Below are positions 8,158-16,913 of a stretch of DNA of 64,000 nucleotides, piece after piece. The DNA is from Streptomyces profundus (lineage in GTDB: Bacteria; Actinomycetota; Actinomycetes; Streptomycetales; Streptomycetaceae), in assembly GCF_020740535.1 (NCBI RefSeq), contig NZ_CP082362.1:3470501-3534500 (forward strand), read 5' to 3'. The first letter of the stretch is position 1. The number at the start of each line of letters is the position of its first letter. The notes under the pieces were generated by a model, which was not told the origin of the DNA, did no database searches, and saw nothing but the letters and a program-made list of their open reading frames with translations. A program made the translations under genes and the position numbers.

Positions 8158-8308
8158 GGGCGCTCTTGCCACGTCGGAAGGTGGTCCGCACCAACAGGGC
8201 CCCGGCGAGCACCAGGGCCAGCGCCCCCACGACGAACCAGACCTGGCCGAGGGCGATGCCCCCCAGGGCCAGCCCGGCGCCCGTGGGCGCGAGCGAGTGA
8301 TACGCCAT
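8147..8308 (-). CDS. 53-residue membrane microprotein with LAPTG sorting-like motif
   Basis: A short reading frame begins at ATG 8308, 5 nt after a strong GAGGAG Shine-Dalgarno. It encodes MAYHSLAPTGAGLALGG..., one long hydrophobic segment (about residues 12-40) and a basic end with RTTFRRGK. This is the order of a sortase sorting signal (LAXTG, hydrophobic helix, positive tail), with only five residues before the motif. The last codons overlap the start of the polysaccharide synthase, so translation is coupled. It may be a small partner of the synthase rather than a sortase substrate. The upstream stretch 8309-8400 is unusually AT-rich. Confidence 0.7.
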   Translation of the reverse strand: MAYHSLAPTGAGLALGGIALGQVWFVVGALALVLAGALLVRTTFRRGKSAHEV

Positions 8309-8432
8309 CAGCACTCCTCATGAATAGCCCGTATGGCAATGGCATATAACAAATAACAGAAAAAGGTAGAAACGGGCTGATTGATGCGTTGGTCCGTCTC
8401 CAGGTGTGGCCCTCGCGGCGCATCATGGGGAG

Positions 8433-9239
8433 ATGCCAGAGGGAGACACGGTGTGGCTGACCGCGCGGCGCCTGGACGACGCGCTGCGTGGCCGGACGTT
8501 GGTCCGGTGCGATCTGCGGGTCCCCCGGCTGGCCACGGTCGATCTGCGTGGGCGTGCCGTGCGGGAGGTCGTCGCGCGTGGCAAACACCTGCTGACCCGG
8601 GTCGAGGGTGGCCTCACCCTCCACTCCCACCTGCGGATGGACGGCGCCTGGCGCGTCTTCGACATCGGTGAGCGCTGGCGTGGCGGCCCGGGGCACCAGA
8701 TCCGGGCCATCCTCGGCAACGACCAGCGGATCGCGGTCGGCTACCGCCTGCCCGTGCTCGACCTGCTGCGCACCGATCAGGAGCGGCGCGTCGTCGGACA
8801 CCTCGGCCCCGATCCGCTGGGCCCCGACTGGGACCGGGAGGAGGCGCTCCGCCGGCTGCGCTCCCAACCGGAACGTCCACTCGGCGACGCCCTGCTCGAC
8901 CAGCGCAACCTGGCCGGCGTCGGCAATGTCTACCTGGCCGAGCTCTGCTTTCTCGCCCGGGTCACCCCCTGGCTACCCGTCGGCGAACTCCCCGACGCCG
9001 AGGCGATGTTGACCACCGCTCAGCGGCTCCTCACGGCCAACAGGGAACGCTTCGACCGCACCACCACGCCGCCCGCCGAGCGGCGCTCCCGCCTGTATGT
9101 CTACGGCCGCGCCGGTCGGCCCTGCCTGCGCTGCGGGACCCCGGTACGGGTCACCGCCGACACCCATGGCGAACCGGGCAGGGAGCGCCCCACCTACTGG
9201 TGCCCGCGCTGCCAACTCGGCCCGCCGCCCCCGCGCTGA
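8433..9239 (+). CDS. nei2: Formamidopyrimidine-DNA glycosylase family, Nei2 type
   Basis: A 268-residue bifunctional base-excision repair glycosylase. The protein begins MPEGDTV: after Met removal, Pro2 is the Schiff-base nucleophile and Glu3 the acid. A conserved Lys in VARGKHLL and the helix-two-turn-helix region (LLDQRNLAGVGNVYLAEL) follow. The C-terminal zinc finger is CLRCG...CPRC. PEGDT rather than PELPE points to the Nei/endonuclease VIII branch, which removes oxidised pyrimidines. The start is fixed by the catalytic N-terminus even though GGGGAG lies very close to it. Confidence 0.9.
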   Translation: MPEGDTVWLTARRLDDALRGRTLVRCDLRVPRLATVDLRGRAVREVVARGKHLLTRVEGGLTLHSHLRMDGAWRVFDIGERWRGGPGHQIRAILGNDQRIAVGYRLPVLDLLRTDQERRVVGHLGPDPLGPDWDREEALRRLRSQPERPLGDALLDQRNLAGVGNVYLAELCFLARVTPWLPVGELPDAEAMLTTAQRLLTANRERFDRTTTPPAERRSRLYVYGRAGRPCLRCGTPVRVTADTHGEPGRERPTYWCPRCQLGPPPPR

Positions 9240-9409
9240 GCGTGCGGCTTCGCCTCCACAGGTGCACGACCAACGCTCTGACCAGGCGGAACTCCACGAC
9301 TCACCGAGCGTACACACATGGTTCACCACCCGGTCATCCGGCCGTATCCTGACCCGCTGATCAGGTGTTTACCGTCGCATAGATTCTGCCTACGGCTTCT
9401 GGAAACCTG

Positions 9410-10384
9410 GTGCCAAAACTCTCTGTGATCGTCACCTGCCACAATGTGCAGGAGTTCCTGCCCACCACCCTGCGCGGACTGGCCCGGAACGCCGGTCCGG
9501 AGACGGAGTTCATCCTGGTGGATGACCGTTCCGTCGATGCGACGGGGGAGATCCTGGGCCGTGCCGAAGGAGAGTTGCCCCGGTCCAGAGTGATCAGGCA
9601 CGCGACCAACCAGGGCATCTCCCAGGCCCGCAACACCGGGATCGAGGCCGCCGGCGGCGCCTATGTCACCTTCCTGGACGGCGACGACTGGTACGCCCCC
9701 GGCTATCTCGCGGAGCTGGTCACCGCGATCGAGGAACTCGACTGCGACGTGGTGCGCACCGACCATGTGCAGTCGACGGAACGCAAGCGGACGGTCGTGC
9801 GCGCCCCCTCGCCGCGCCGGGACGCGGCCTTCGACCCCAGGGACGCGATCGGCCCGGCCGACCGGAAGACCATGGTGGACTACCCCTTCGTCTGGGCCGG
9901 TATCTACCGCCGCGCGCTGCTCGACGAGCGGGAGCTGCGCTTCACCCCCGGCCTGCGGACCGCCGAGGACCGGCTGTTCACCTGGCAGTTGCATCTCCGC
10001 GCCCGCTCGATGGCCACGGTGGGGCTGCTCGGCGTGTTCTACCGAAGAGGGGTGACCACGTCGTTGACGCAGATCAAGGACGAGCGGCAGTTGGACTTTC
10101 TGCCCGCGCACGATCAGATACTGGCCGAGGTGCAGGCCGACCACGAGAGTGATCGCTTCCTGCCCAAGATCGTCCGCACCTACTGCGCGATGATCGCCTT
10201 CCACGCCGCCAACGCGGACGGCTACGAGCCGGCCGCGGCCCGGCGGCTGCGCCGGGAGGCAGCCGCCGCCCTCCACCGCTTCCCGCCCGATTTGCTGGAC
10301 CGCACGCTTGTGGCGATGGGTGAGGAACGCGGCCGAGTACTCCGTCGGTTGGCCGGCCGGAGCCGGAAGGCGGTCACCGCATGA
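9410..10384 (+). CDS. GT2 family glycosyltransferase
   Basis: A 324-residue soluble GT-A glycosyltransferase, starting at GTG 9410. The N-terminal nucleotide-sugar fold shows LSVIVTCHNVQEFLPTTL, EFILVDDRSVDATGEIL, and the metal-binding DGDD in VTFLDGDDWY. It belongs with polymer-building GT2 enzymes such as teichoic-acid or capsule transferases. Its stop overlaps the start of the polysialyltransferase-like gene by 4 nt (ATGA), so the two probably act on the same cell-wall glycan. Donor sugar unknown. Confidence 0.85.
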   Translation: MPKLSVIVTCHNVQEFLPTTLRGLARNAGPETEFILVDDRSVDATGEILGRAEGELPRSRVIRHATNQGISQARNTGIEAAGGAYVTFLDGDDWYAPGYLAELVTAIEELDCDVVRTDHVQSTERKRTVVRAPSPRRDAAFDPRDAIGPADRKTMVDYPFVWAGIYRRALLDERELRFTPGLRTAEDRLFTWQLHLRARSMATVGLLGVFYRRGVTTSLTQIKDERQLDFLPAHDQILAEVQADHESDRFLPKIVRTYCAMIAFHAANADGYEPAAARRLRREAAAALHRFPPDLLDRTLVAMGEERGRVLRRLAGRSRKAVTA

Positions 10385-11739
10385 CGGGGAAGCGGCGTAC
10401 CCAGATCTTCGAGGTCTCCACCCTCTATGGCGCGGCCACCCTGGCCGCCGCCCTGGACGCCGGGCGGTTCGGTCCACGCGGCTCCGCCCGGCGGATGCTG
10501 CTGCTCTCCAACAACGCGACCGTCCCCGAGACGGCCGCGGGGCTCCCGGACATGACCGGCTGGGCGCAGGTCGTCTCCCGGTTCGACGCGGTACTGGACT
10601 GGAACGAGGCGATCCGGCCGTTCCACCCGGGGGACTGGCGTCCCGTGGACCGGGACGCCCCGCTGTGGCAGCGGCTGCTGCGCCGCTACTGGGATCTGGG
10701 CGAGGGGCCGATCGAGCTGGTCGTCGAGTCGGTGCACGCCGCCCCGGCCGCCGCCCTGGCGACGATCTTCTCGGACGCCGACCTCCATGTGTACGCGGAC
10801 GGCCTGATGAGCTACGGCCCGACCCGGGAGCGGCTGCCGGTGGGCACCGCCTGCCGGATCCGTCGACTCCTCCACCTCGACCTGGTGCCGGGACTGCGCC
10901 CGCTGCTGCTCTCCGAGTACGGCGTGCCGGCCGAGACCGTGCCGAGCGACAGCTTCCGCGCGATCCTCGACGAGATCACCCAGGCCAGCCCGCCGCCCGC
11001 CCAGGAGATGGGCGTCGAACGTCCGGCGGTGCTGCTCGGCCAGTATCTGGCCGCGCTGAACATCCTCACCGAGGCGGAGGAGGAACAGCTCCACGAGCGG
11101 ATGCTGCGGGGCGCGGCACGGGCCGGCTTCCGGGCGGTCGTCTTCAAACCGCACCCCACCGCCCCCGTGCGGTACTCCCGTCTGCTGGAGAAGGCCGCGG
11201 CGGAGGCGGGCGTCCGGCTCACCGTTCTGGACACCCCGATGCTCGCGGAGACCGTCTTCGCGCGGTACCGCCCCGGACTTGTGGTGGGCTGCTTCTCCAC
11301 CGCCCTGCTGACGGCCTCCGTCGCCTACGGGATCCCCGTCGCCCGGGTCGGCACCGGGCCGCTGCTGGAACGGATCAAGCCATACCAGAACAGCAACCGG
11401 GTGCCGCTGACCCTGGTGGACGCGCTGCTGCCCGATCTGGAGGCGACGGCGAAGGGTGAAGTGGTCACCGACCGCCCGACGTTGGCCCAGGAGATCGAGC
11501 CGCTGCTGCGTACCGTCGGCTACTGCATGCAGGCCAAGGCCAACCCCGGGCTGCGCGCGGAGGCCGAACGGTGGCTGGACGCCGAGCTCGGCCCCGCCAC
11601 CCACCGCTACTTCAAGCGGGCCCGCCTCACCGCGCTGGCCCTGCCGGGCGGCTTCGGCTCCCAGCTGGCCCGTCAACTCCCCGGCGGCGGCGCCGCCATC
11701 CGGGTGGCACGCCGCGTCCGAAAGGCCACCCGCCGCTGA
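10381..11739 (+). CDS. Polysialyltransferase-family (POLYST-like) glycosyltransferase
   Basis: A 452-residue protein resembling the bacterial alpha-2,8-polysialyltransferase family. It has an N-terminal FEVSTLYGAATLAAALDAG segment, a mid-protein VLLGQYLAALNILTEAEEE region, and FKPHPTAPVRYS, whose PHP matches the conserved HP motif of the GT-B sialyltransferase fold. The C-terminus is basic (RVARRVRKATRR). Streptomycetes rarely make sialic acid, so the donor may be another nonulosonic acid or polyol-like sugar. It is coupled to the GT2 gene upstream and followed by a strong terminator. Confidence 0.72.
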   Translation: MTGKRRTQIFEVSTLYGAATLAAALDAGRFGPRGSARRMLLLSNNATVPETAAGLPDMTGWAQVVSRFDAVLDWNEAIRPFHPGDWRPVDRDAPLWQRLLRRYWDLGEGPIELVVESVHAAPAAALATIFSDADLHVYADGLMSYGPTRERLPVGTACRIRRLLHLDLVPGLRPLLLSEYGVPAETVPSDSFRAILDEITQASPPPAQEMGVERPAVLLGQYLAALNILTEAEEEQLHERMLRGAARAGFRAVVFKPHPTAPVRYSRLLEKAAAEAGVRLTVLDTPMLAETVFARYRPGLVVGCFSTALLTASVAYGIPVARVGTGPLLERIKPYQNSNRVPLTLVDALLPDLEATAKGEVVTDRPTLAQEIEPLLRTVGYCMQAKANPGLRAEAERWLDAELGPATHRYFKRARLTALALPGGFGSQLARQLPGGGAAIRVARRVRKATRR

Positions 11740-11769
11740 CCGCCTTGCCGCTGGGGCTTGCGCGGCGCT

Positions 11770-11799
11770 GTGCCTGAGCGGCCACGGCCGCTCAGGCAC
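11770..11799 (+). terminator. Strong hairpin terminator after the glycosyltransferase pair
   Basis: A perfect 14-bp inverted repeat (GTGCCTGAGCGGCC, 2-nt centre, then its complement) starts 31 nt after the stop of the polysialyltransferase-like gene. Confidence 0.75.
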
Positions 11800-12251
11800 G
11801 ACACGACGGGAGGCCGCCTTGCCCGCGACCGCTGCCGGCTCGCGCCGGGGCCGGGCGCCCCAGCGAAGTGGGCGGACGCGCCCCGCCGACAGACAGGGCC
11901 GTGGCCGATGAAGGGGAGCGAAGCAGCCGCCGGCAGGGCTTGCCGCCGAGGCGCGTTCGACGGCGGGGTGCCGGTCGCGCGGTCCGGTGTGCCGGGATGG
12001 GTGGGCCGATACCGGGTGGCCGTTGCCGCGCCAGCGGGCTGGTCGCCTCCATCCGAGGCGCCGGCCCCCACCCGCTGGCGGGTGGCCGCTGCGATGCCGC
12101 AGTCGGTGCGGGGGGCGTGGACTGATGGGCATGGCGGACGCGGGCGCCGACCGCCCGTTCCGTTCGCCCCGGCGTCAACGTGCCCCGGGCCGGCCGGCCC
12201 CCGGTGTGGGCCGGGGGCGGTCGGTGCGGAGACGTGCGCGCCGCGGGGGAG
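11800..12251. other. Gene-free GC-rich stretch beside parS
   Basis: About 450 bp between a terminator and the parS palindrome. Reading frames here are arginine/proline-rich in every phase and lack a Shine-Dalgarno or a consistent codon bias, so I see no gene. Short imperfect GC palindromes are frequent. An open stretch next to parS would suit ParB spreading, but nothing in the sequence proves a function. Confidence 0.4.
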
Positions 12252-12273
12252 GCTTGTTTCACGTGAAACAAGC
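12252..12273. promoter_or_regulatory. parS: parS centromere site
   Basis: The 14-bp ParB consensus GTTTCACGTGAAAC is present without mismatch at 12256-12269, and the palindrome extends perfectly to 22 bp (GCTT on one side, AAGC on the other). ParB binds such sites and organises the origin region for segregation. In Streptomyces about twenty sites cluster around oriC, which places this window in the origin-proximal core. It lies between genes, just downstream of the acyltransferase stop. I saw no second copy in the window. Confidence 0.93.
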
Positions 12274-12296
12274 ACCGCTGTGGGGAAGACGTGCGG

Positions 12297-13406
12297 TCAG
12301 CCGAGGGTGCGGCGGAGTCCGAGTCGCCCCCAGAGGAGGCTGACGGCGTAGGAGAAGGCGAGGGTCGCCAGCAGAAGACCCGGGAAGAACACGGCCGTCT
12401 CCAGCCCGGACCAGTCGGGCTCCAACAGGCGCACCACGATCTCCTCGATGAACAGGACATGCACCAGATAGGCGCCGAGTGCCGCGTTGGCCAGCTTGTT
12501 GACCAGGGGGCGGCGGTGCTCGGGAACCCGCACGCGGATCAGGAGCAGCACCACACAGACGCTCAACACCGCCACAAACGGGTGCGCGTTGGGGATCACA
12601 TAGTGGATGTCGACGTTGTACCAGACGATGCCGGCCACGGCGGCGAGGCCGGTGAGGGCCAGCGGCCAGCGGTACCGCGTGGCCACCGCGCTCGCGCTGG
12701 CCAGCAGGAACGCGCCGCCGACCGCGTAGATCACCGAGTAGGTGCCGAAGCCCCAGCCCACCCGTGGCATGGTCCACCCCGTGATCTCGTGGATCGTGGT
12801 CAACGCCGGGCCGAGACCGGCGAGGCCCATCAGCAGCAGGCCGAGGCCCCAGGGGCGGGCTCCCGCCCGGAGCAGCACCACAAAGCCCAGCATCACCACG
12901 ATGGGCAGGTAGGCGTACATGAACCACAGGTGGTAGGCCGGCTCCACCGAGTCGAAGAGGGAGTCGACGGCCAGGTCGGTCATCGGCTTCTCGTTGCGGT
13001 CGCGCAGCCAGGCCCAGAGAAGGTAGATGCCGGTCCAGACGAACATCGGCACGAGGTTGCGCCGCAGGCGCTGCCAGAGGCGCCCGCTCGTCCTGGGCGG
13101 TGCGCCGGAGATCACCGCCCAGCCGGCTATCGCGAAGAACACCGGCACCGCGAACGCCATGGTGGAGTCGCCGACGAAGCCGGTCCAGTAGACCGCCGCG
13201 CCCTCGGACTCGCGTTGGTTCACGGCGTGGATCAATGACGCGCTGACATGTGTCGTGATCACCGCGCAGGAGGCGACCAGCCGCAGCAGATCAATGTCGT
13301 GGCGGTGCTCTCGCGCGGGGGGTGGTGGCTCGGCGGTGGCGGCGGCCGAGGCCGTGCCCTGGCCGTTCTCGGAAACGGCGGCCGTGGGTGCGGTGTTGGT
13401 GGGCAT
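12297..13406 (-). CDS. Acyltransferase 3 (OafA/WecH-type) membrane protein
   Basis: A 369-residue polytopic protein with about ten membrane segments. After an Ala/Pro-rich cytoplasmic N-terminus comes DIDLLRLVASCAVITTHV, whose late His matches the catalytic region of the acyltransferase-3 family. VPVFFAIAGWAVISG and LWFMYAYLPIVVML are further conserved blocks. Such enzymes transfer acetyl or other acyl groups to surface polysaccharides or peptidoglycan. Near the two glycosyltransferase genes it could decorate the same polymer, but it is transcribed separately and towards the parS site. Confidence 0.85.
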   Translation of the reverse strand: MPTNTAPTAAVSENGQGTASAAATAEPPPPAREHRHDIDLLRLVASCAVITTHVSASLIHAVNQRESEGAAVYWTGFVGDSTMAFAVPVFFAIAGWAVISGAPPRTSGRLWQRLRRNLVPMFVWTGIYLLWAWLRDRNEKPMTDLAVDSLFDSVEPAYHLWFMYAYLPIVVMLGFVVLLRAGARPWGLGLLLMGLAGLGPALTTIHEITGWTMPRVGWGFGTYSVIYAVGGAFLLASASAVATRYRWPLALTGLAAVAGIVWYNVDIHYVIPNAHPFVAVLSVCVVLLLIRVRVPEHRRPLVNKLANAALGAYLVHVLFIEEIVVRLLEPDWSGLETAVFFPGLLLATLAFSYAVSLLWGRLGLRRTLG

Positions 13407-13730
13407 GGTTCCGATCGTCAGTCGTCAGAGGTGCCCACGGCTGCCGCGCCGTGCCAGCGATGGCCACCGGTCGCGGGGCACCGGGCCCCGACAGGATCCG
13501 GCGCCGGCACGGGTGGCGGATCGGGGCGCGCGCGATGTCGACGGTGGGCTCAGGCGGAGTGAAGATAGCCCGGGAGCGCCAACTCCTCGCCGCGGCCGAG
13601 TATCCGCTGGGTGAACGTCTGGCCAAGGCGGGGGAACCCGTGCTTCGGACGCGCCCTACCACGGTTGGGCCGCTGCCCGGGGGCCCGGGCGCCTCCGAGC
13701 CCTCGGGGGCGCCGGTGCGACGATGGCCGC
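13407..13730. other. Divergent intergenic region, no gene seen
   Basis: A 324-bp gap between the start of the acyltransferase gene and the start of the TauE-like transporter, transcribed away from each other. I see no reading frame with a Shine-Dalgarno and no clear promoter boxes. It must contain the two start regions. Confidence 0.4.
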
Positions 13731-14480
13731 ATGGTGATGGGTCTCGGCGGTGCGGAACTGGCGGTGCTGGCCGTCGCGGCCGTGCTGGTCGGGGTGGCCA
13801 AGACGGCGATCGGCGGGGTCGCCTCGATCACCGTGGCGCTCTTCGCCATGGCGCTGCCGGCGAAGGAGTCGAGCGGCGCGCTGCTGCCGCTGCTGATCGT
13901 CGGGGATCTGCTGGCGGTGGCGGCCTACCGTCGGCACGCGGACTGGAGCGCGCTGTTGCGCCTCTTCCCCTCGGTGGCGGCCGGGATCCTGGTGGGCGCC
14001 TGGTTTGTCTCCCGGGTCGACGACACGGTGATGCGGCGCACCATCGGCGGAGTGCTGCTGCTGGTGGTCGCGGCGCACCTGTGGCAGCGGAGACGAAAGG
14101 GCGAGCGCAACGGCAAGGGCGCCGCGCCAGCCCTGTTCTACGGCCTGCTGGCCGGGTTCACCACGATGGTGGCCAACGCGGGCGGCGCGGTGATGGCCGT
14201 CTATCTGCTGGCCGCCGGCTTCCCCATGCTGACCTTTCTGGGCACCGCGGCCTGGTTCTTCCTGATCGTGAACGTCTTCAAGGTCCCGTTCAGCGCGGGG
14301 CTCGGGCTGATCGGGCCCGAGTCCCTGACACTGAACGCGATCCTGCTGCCCGGGGTCTTCCTCGGCGCCTTCCTGGGCCGACGGTTGATCAGGGTGCTGC
14401 AACAGGGGGACCGGCAGCAGCTCTTCCAACGCCTGATCCTCGGCTTCACCGTGGTCTCCGCGCTCAACCTGCTTCGCTAG
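13731..14480 (+). CDS. TauE/SafE family anion permease
   Basis: A 249-residue membrane protein with seven or eight hydrophobic segments. Its two-fold repeat is characteristic of TauE/SafE: GVAKTAIGGVASITVALFAM in the first half and GLLAGFTTMVANAGGAVMAVY in the second. Members export sulfite or sulfoacetate or carry other small organosulfur anions; the substrate here is not predictable. The start is ATG 13731 (MVMGLGG), immediately before the first membrane helix; longer readings upstream are arginine-rich and unlikely. It converges on the ABC permease gene. Confidence 0.85.
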   Translation: MVMGLGGAELAVLAVAAVLVGVAKTAIGGVASITVALFAMALPAKESSGALLPLLIVGDLLAVAAYRRHADWSALLRLFPSVAAGILVGAWFVSRVDDTVMRRTIGGVLLLVVAAHLWQRRRKGERNGKGAAPALFYGLLAGFTTMVANAGGAVMAVYLLAAGFPMLTFLGTAAWFFLIVNVFKVPFSAGLGLIGPESLTLNAILLPGVFLGAFLGRRLIRVLQQGDRQQLFQRLILGFTVVSALNLLR

Positions 14481-14559
14481 GCCGGGTCCGCGAAGTCGAG
14501 CCGGGCCCGCGACGCCAGGCACCCGCCACCCGCGTCCCCAACCTCACAGGGCAGTACAC

Positions 14560-16167
14560 CTAGCCGGTCGCTCGGCGCCGCGCGGCGTGACGGGCCCAGC
14601 CGAGGGCGGCGACGCCGACCGCCACGGCCCAGATGGCCGGCAACGCGAACGGGCCGTCGGCGAGTTGGGCCGGCAGCAGCGCCGACAGCGTCAGCAGCGG
14701 GCCCCTGCCCTGCCAGAGCAGGGCCTGCACCGGGCCCGAGTTGCCGGCCGGGGTCTCCACACCGAGCATCATCGAGCCGGGCATGATGCCGCGATAGGCG
14801 CTGACCAGCGAGGCGCCGAGCAGCGCCGGCACGCAGAGCGGCAGCAGCGCGAGCGCCGGATCCCCGAGGCCGCTCGCGGCGCAGAGGGCCAGGGCCGGCG
14901 GCAGCGTGACCCAGAGCAGGACCGCCGGCAGCACGGCGTGCCACAGCGCCAGGGTGCCGTGCGGCCAGGGCAGCTGCGCGGCCCGCCGCCGGTCGTCGCT
15001 CTCCAGACGGGCCGGCTCCACCAGTTGGGCCGCCGCCAGATAGCCGGTGACCAGCGCGGCCACCAGCGCCAGCGGCTGCCCCGAGGCGGTGCACACGATG
15101 GTCAGCGCCCAGAGACCCAGGCCGAGGCCGAGCCGTCGGGGGGCGCGCAGCAGCCCGGTGGCGTCCCGCCAGGGCAGCAGCAGCAGGCGGGCGCGCGGCG
15201 CCGGCAGCCGGGGAAGGAACGTCGCCAGCGGTCCAGACGCGCGGCGGGAGCGAAGGGTCGGGCGCAGCGCGGCGTGGGCCTGACGCGCGTCGAGGCTCCA
15301 GAGCGCGGCGAGGAACCCGTCGGCCACGGCGGCCTGTTGCCGCAGCACCCGGGCCGGCACGGCGCGCGCCGCCCGGTGCGCCACCAGCAGCGCGGCGCCC
15401 GAGGCCAGCACGGCGAGCGCGGCGCCGGCGATCCCCTCGGCCGTGGTGACCCGCCCGCCGGCGGCGGCCAGCGGCAGCACCGGCCAGCCCCAGGGGCCCG
15501 ACCAGAGCGCGATCCGCCCCGGCCCGACGTGCCCGGTGGCCGCCGCCAGCGTGGCATACGCCCCGGCCGCCAGGGCGACCAGCGCCAACAGGGGCCGCAG
15601 CCGCTCGCGTTGGTGCCACGGGTGGTCGCGTTGCACCAGCACGGACGTGGTGGTGACCAGCGTGCCGACCGCGAGGCCGCCCCCGGCGCCGGCGAGCACC
15701 AGCGGCAGCGGGCGGCCGGCGCCGACCGCGTAGACCAGGAGTCCGACCACCCCGCCGAGCACGGTGGCGGCGACCGCGGTCACCAGCAGGCCGACCCGCA
15801 GCCGGGGCAGCAGCAGCGCCGCGCGGGAGACCGGATGGGGCAGCAGCCAGTGCACGGCGGGCGCCGACAGCCGCACCGGGCCGCGCCAGACGGCCAGTTG
15901 GGCCGCGCCCAGCAGGACCAGGGCCACCAGCGCGGGGCCGGTGGTGGGCAGCGAGACCAGCAGGCGCTCGGCGGCGGGCCCGCGCCACCGTTCCTCCACG
16001 GCCGCGTTCGCCAGCGCCCACACATAGGGGACGGCGTAGATCGCGGTCAGCAGCAGGACGCAGTAGAGGGTGTAGGCGGCCTGCCGGCGCCTGGCCCGGC
16101 GGGCCGGGGCGCGCAGCGCGTCGAGCGCCGCGAGCGCGCCGCCGTGGTCCGCGTGCTCAGTCGTCAC
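14560..16167 (-). CDS. ABC exporter permease, large polytopic type
   Basis: A 535-residue membrane protein with about twelve hydrophobic segments and Arg/Ala-rich loops, translated from GTG 16167, which overlaps the end of the upstream ATPase gene by 11 nt. There is no recognisable FtsX or ABC2 signature, but the arrangement with an adjacent ATPase is that of an ABC exporter. Actinobacterial pairs of this kind are usually of unknown substrate. A reading extended to 16254 would overlap the ATPase by nearly 100 nt and is less likely. Confidence 0.75.
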   Translation of the reverse strand: MTTEHADHGGALAALDALRAPARRARRRQAAYTLYCVLLLTAIYAVPYVWALANAAVEERWRGPAAERLLVSLPTTGPALVALVLLGAAQLAVWRGPVRLSAPAVHWLLPHPVSRAALLLPRLRVGLLVTAVAATVLGGVVGLLVYAVGAGRPLPLVLAGAGGGLAVGTLVTTTSVLVQRDHPWHQRERLRPLLALVALAAGAYATLAAATGHVGPGRIALWSGPWGWPVLPLAAAGGRVTTAEGIAGAALAVLASGAALLVAHRAARAVPARVLRQQAAVADGFLAALWSLDARQAHAALRPTLRSRRASGPLATFLPRLPAPRARLLLLPWRDATGLLRAPRRLGLGLGLWALTIVCTASGQPLALVAALVTGYLAAAQLVEPARLESDDRRRAAQLPWPHGTLALWHAVLPAVLLWVTLPPALALCAASGLGDPALALLPLCVPALLGASLVSAYRGIMPGSMMLGVETPAGNSGPVQALLWQGRGPLLTLSALLPAQLADGPFALPAIWAVAVGVAALGWARHAARRRATG

Positions 16168-16822
16168 GGGCCGCGGTGGGAGTGTGCGGCAGCAGGGCGC
16201 CGTCCAACAGGGTGTACTGCCGGTCGGTGATCCGGTCGGCGAGCGTGGCGTCATGGGTGGCCAGCAGGATCGCGGTGCCTTCGGCGGCCTCCTGGTTGAG
16301 CCGTTCGGCGAGTTCGGCGCGGGCCAACTCGTCGAGGTGGGCCTCGGGCTCGTCCAGGATCAGCAGGGCGCGGGGGCGGACCCTGGTGGCGGCCAGCGAC
16401 AGCAGCTGGGTCAGCCCGGCGGAGAGGACGTTCGGCAACTCGTCGGCGTGGCCGGACAGTCGGTGGCCGGCGAGGGCCTCGTCGACCAGCGCCTCGGCGT
16501 CGGGCACCGCGTGCGCCAGCGCGACCAGCAGCAGATGCTCCCGCACGGTCAGATCCGGATAGCACGCGCCGGGCGCCAGCGCGCAGGCGACGCCGGCGCG
16601 GAACTCGGGGCGGTCCTCGCTGGCCGGTTCGCCCAGGAAGTCGGCGGTGCCGGCGTCGGGGGTCTCCCGGCCGGCCGCGATCCGCAGCAGGGTGGACTTG
16701 CCCGAGCCGTTCTGCCCCAGCAGGGCGACACGGTCCCCGGCGGTCAGCGTCAGGGACACCGAGGCGAGCACGGTGCGTCGTCCGTAGCCGTGGGCCACAT
16801 CGGCCAGTCGGAGGACGTCCAT
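16157..16822 (-). CDS. ABC transporter ATP-binding protein
   Basis: A 221-residue nucleotide-binding subunit. It shows Walker A GQNGSGKST, Walker B LLILDEPEAHLD and the H-loop THDATL. The signature loop reads LSAGLTQLLSLA instead of LSGGQ, a divergence in the second and fourth positions. It is translationally coupled to the permease that follows and starts divergently from the DNA ligase gene, with only 91 bp between them. Confidence 0.88.
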   Translation of the reverse strand: MDVLRLADVAHGYGRRTVLASVSLTLTAGDRVALLGQNGSGKSTLLRIAAGRETPDAGTADFLGEPASEDRPEFRAGVACALAPGACYPDLTVREHLLLVALAHAVPDAEALVDEALAGHRLSGHADELPNVLSAGLTQLLSLAATRVRPRALLILDEPEAHLDELARAELAERLNQEAAEGTAILLATHDATLADRITDRQYTLLDGALLPHTPTAARDD

Positions 16823-16913
16823 CCGATCAGCAGATCACACGGTGGGCGGCGTGGGCCTGGTGGGGGTGCTCTTCGCCGCGCCGGTCGTGGCCGGCAGGGG
16901 CAGCATGGGAGGC

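Noticed and set aside
8158..8172. GTG 8172 as start of the polysaccharide synthase
   Set aside because: Possible, but ATG 8157 lies in the overlap with the microprotein and is better placed. Kept as an alternative only.
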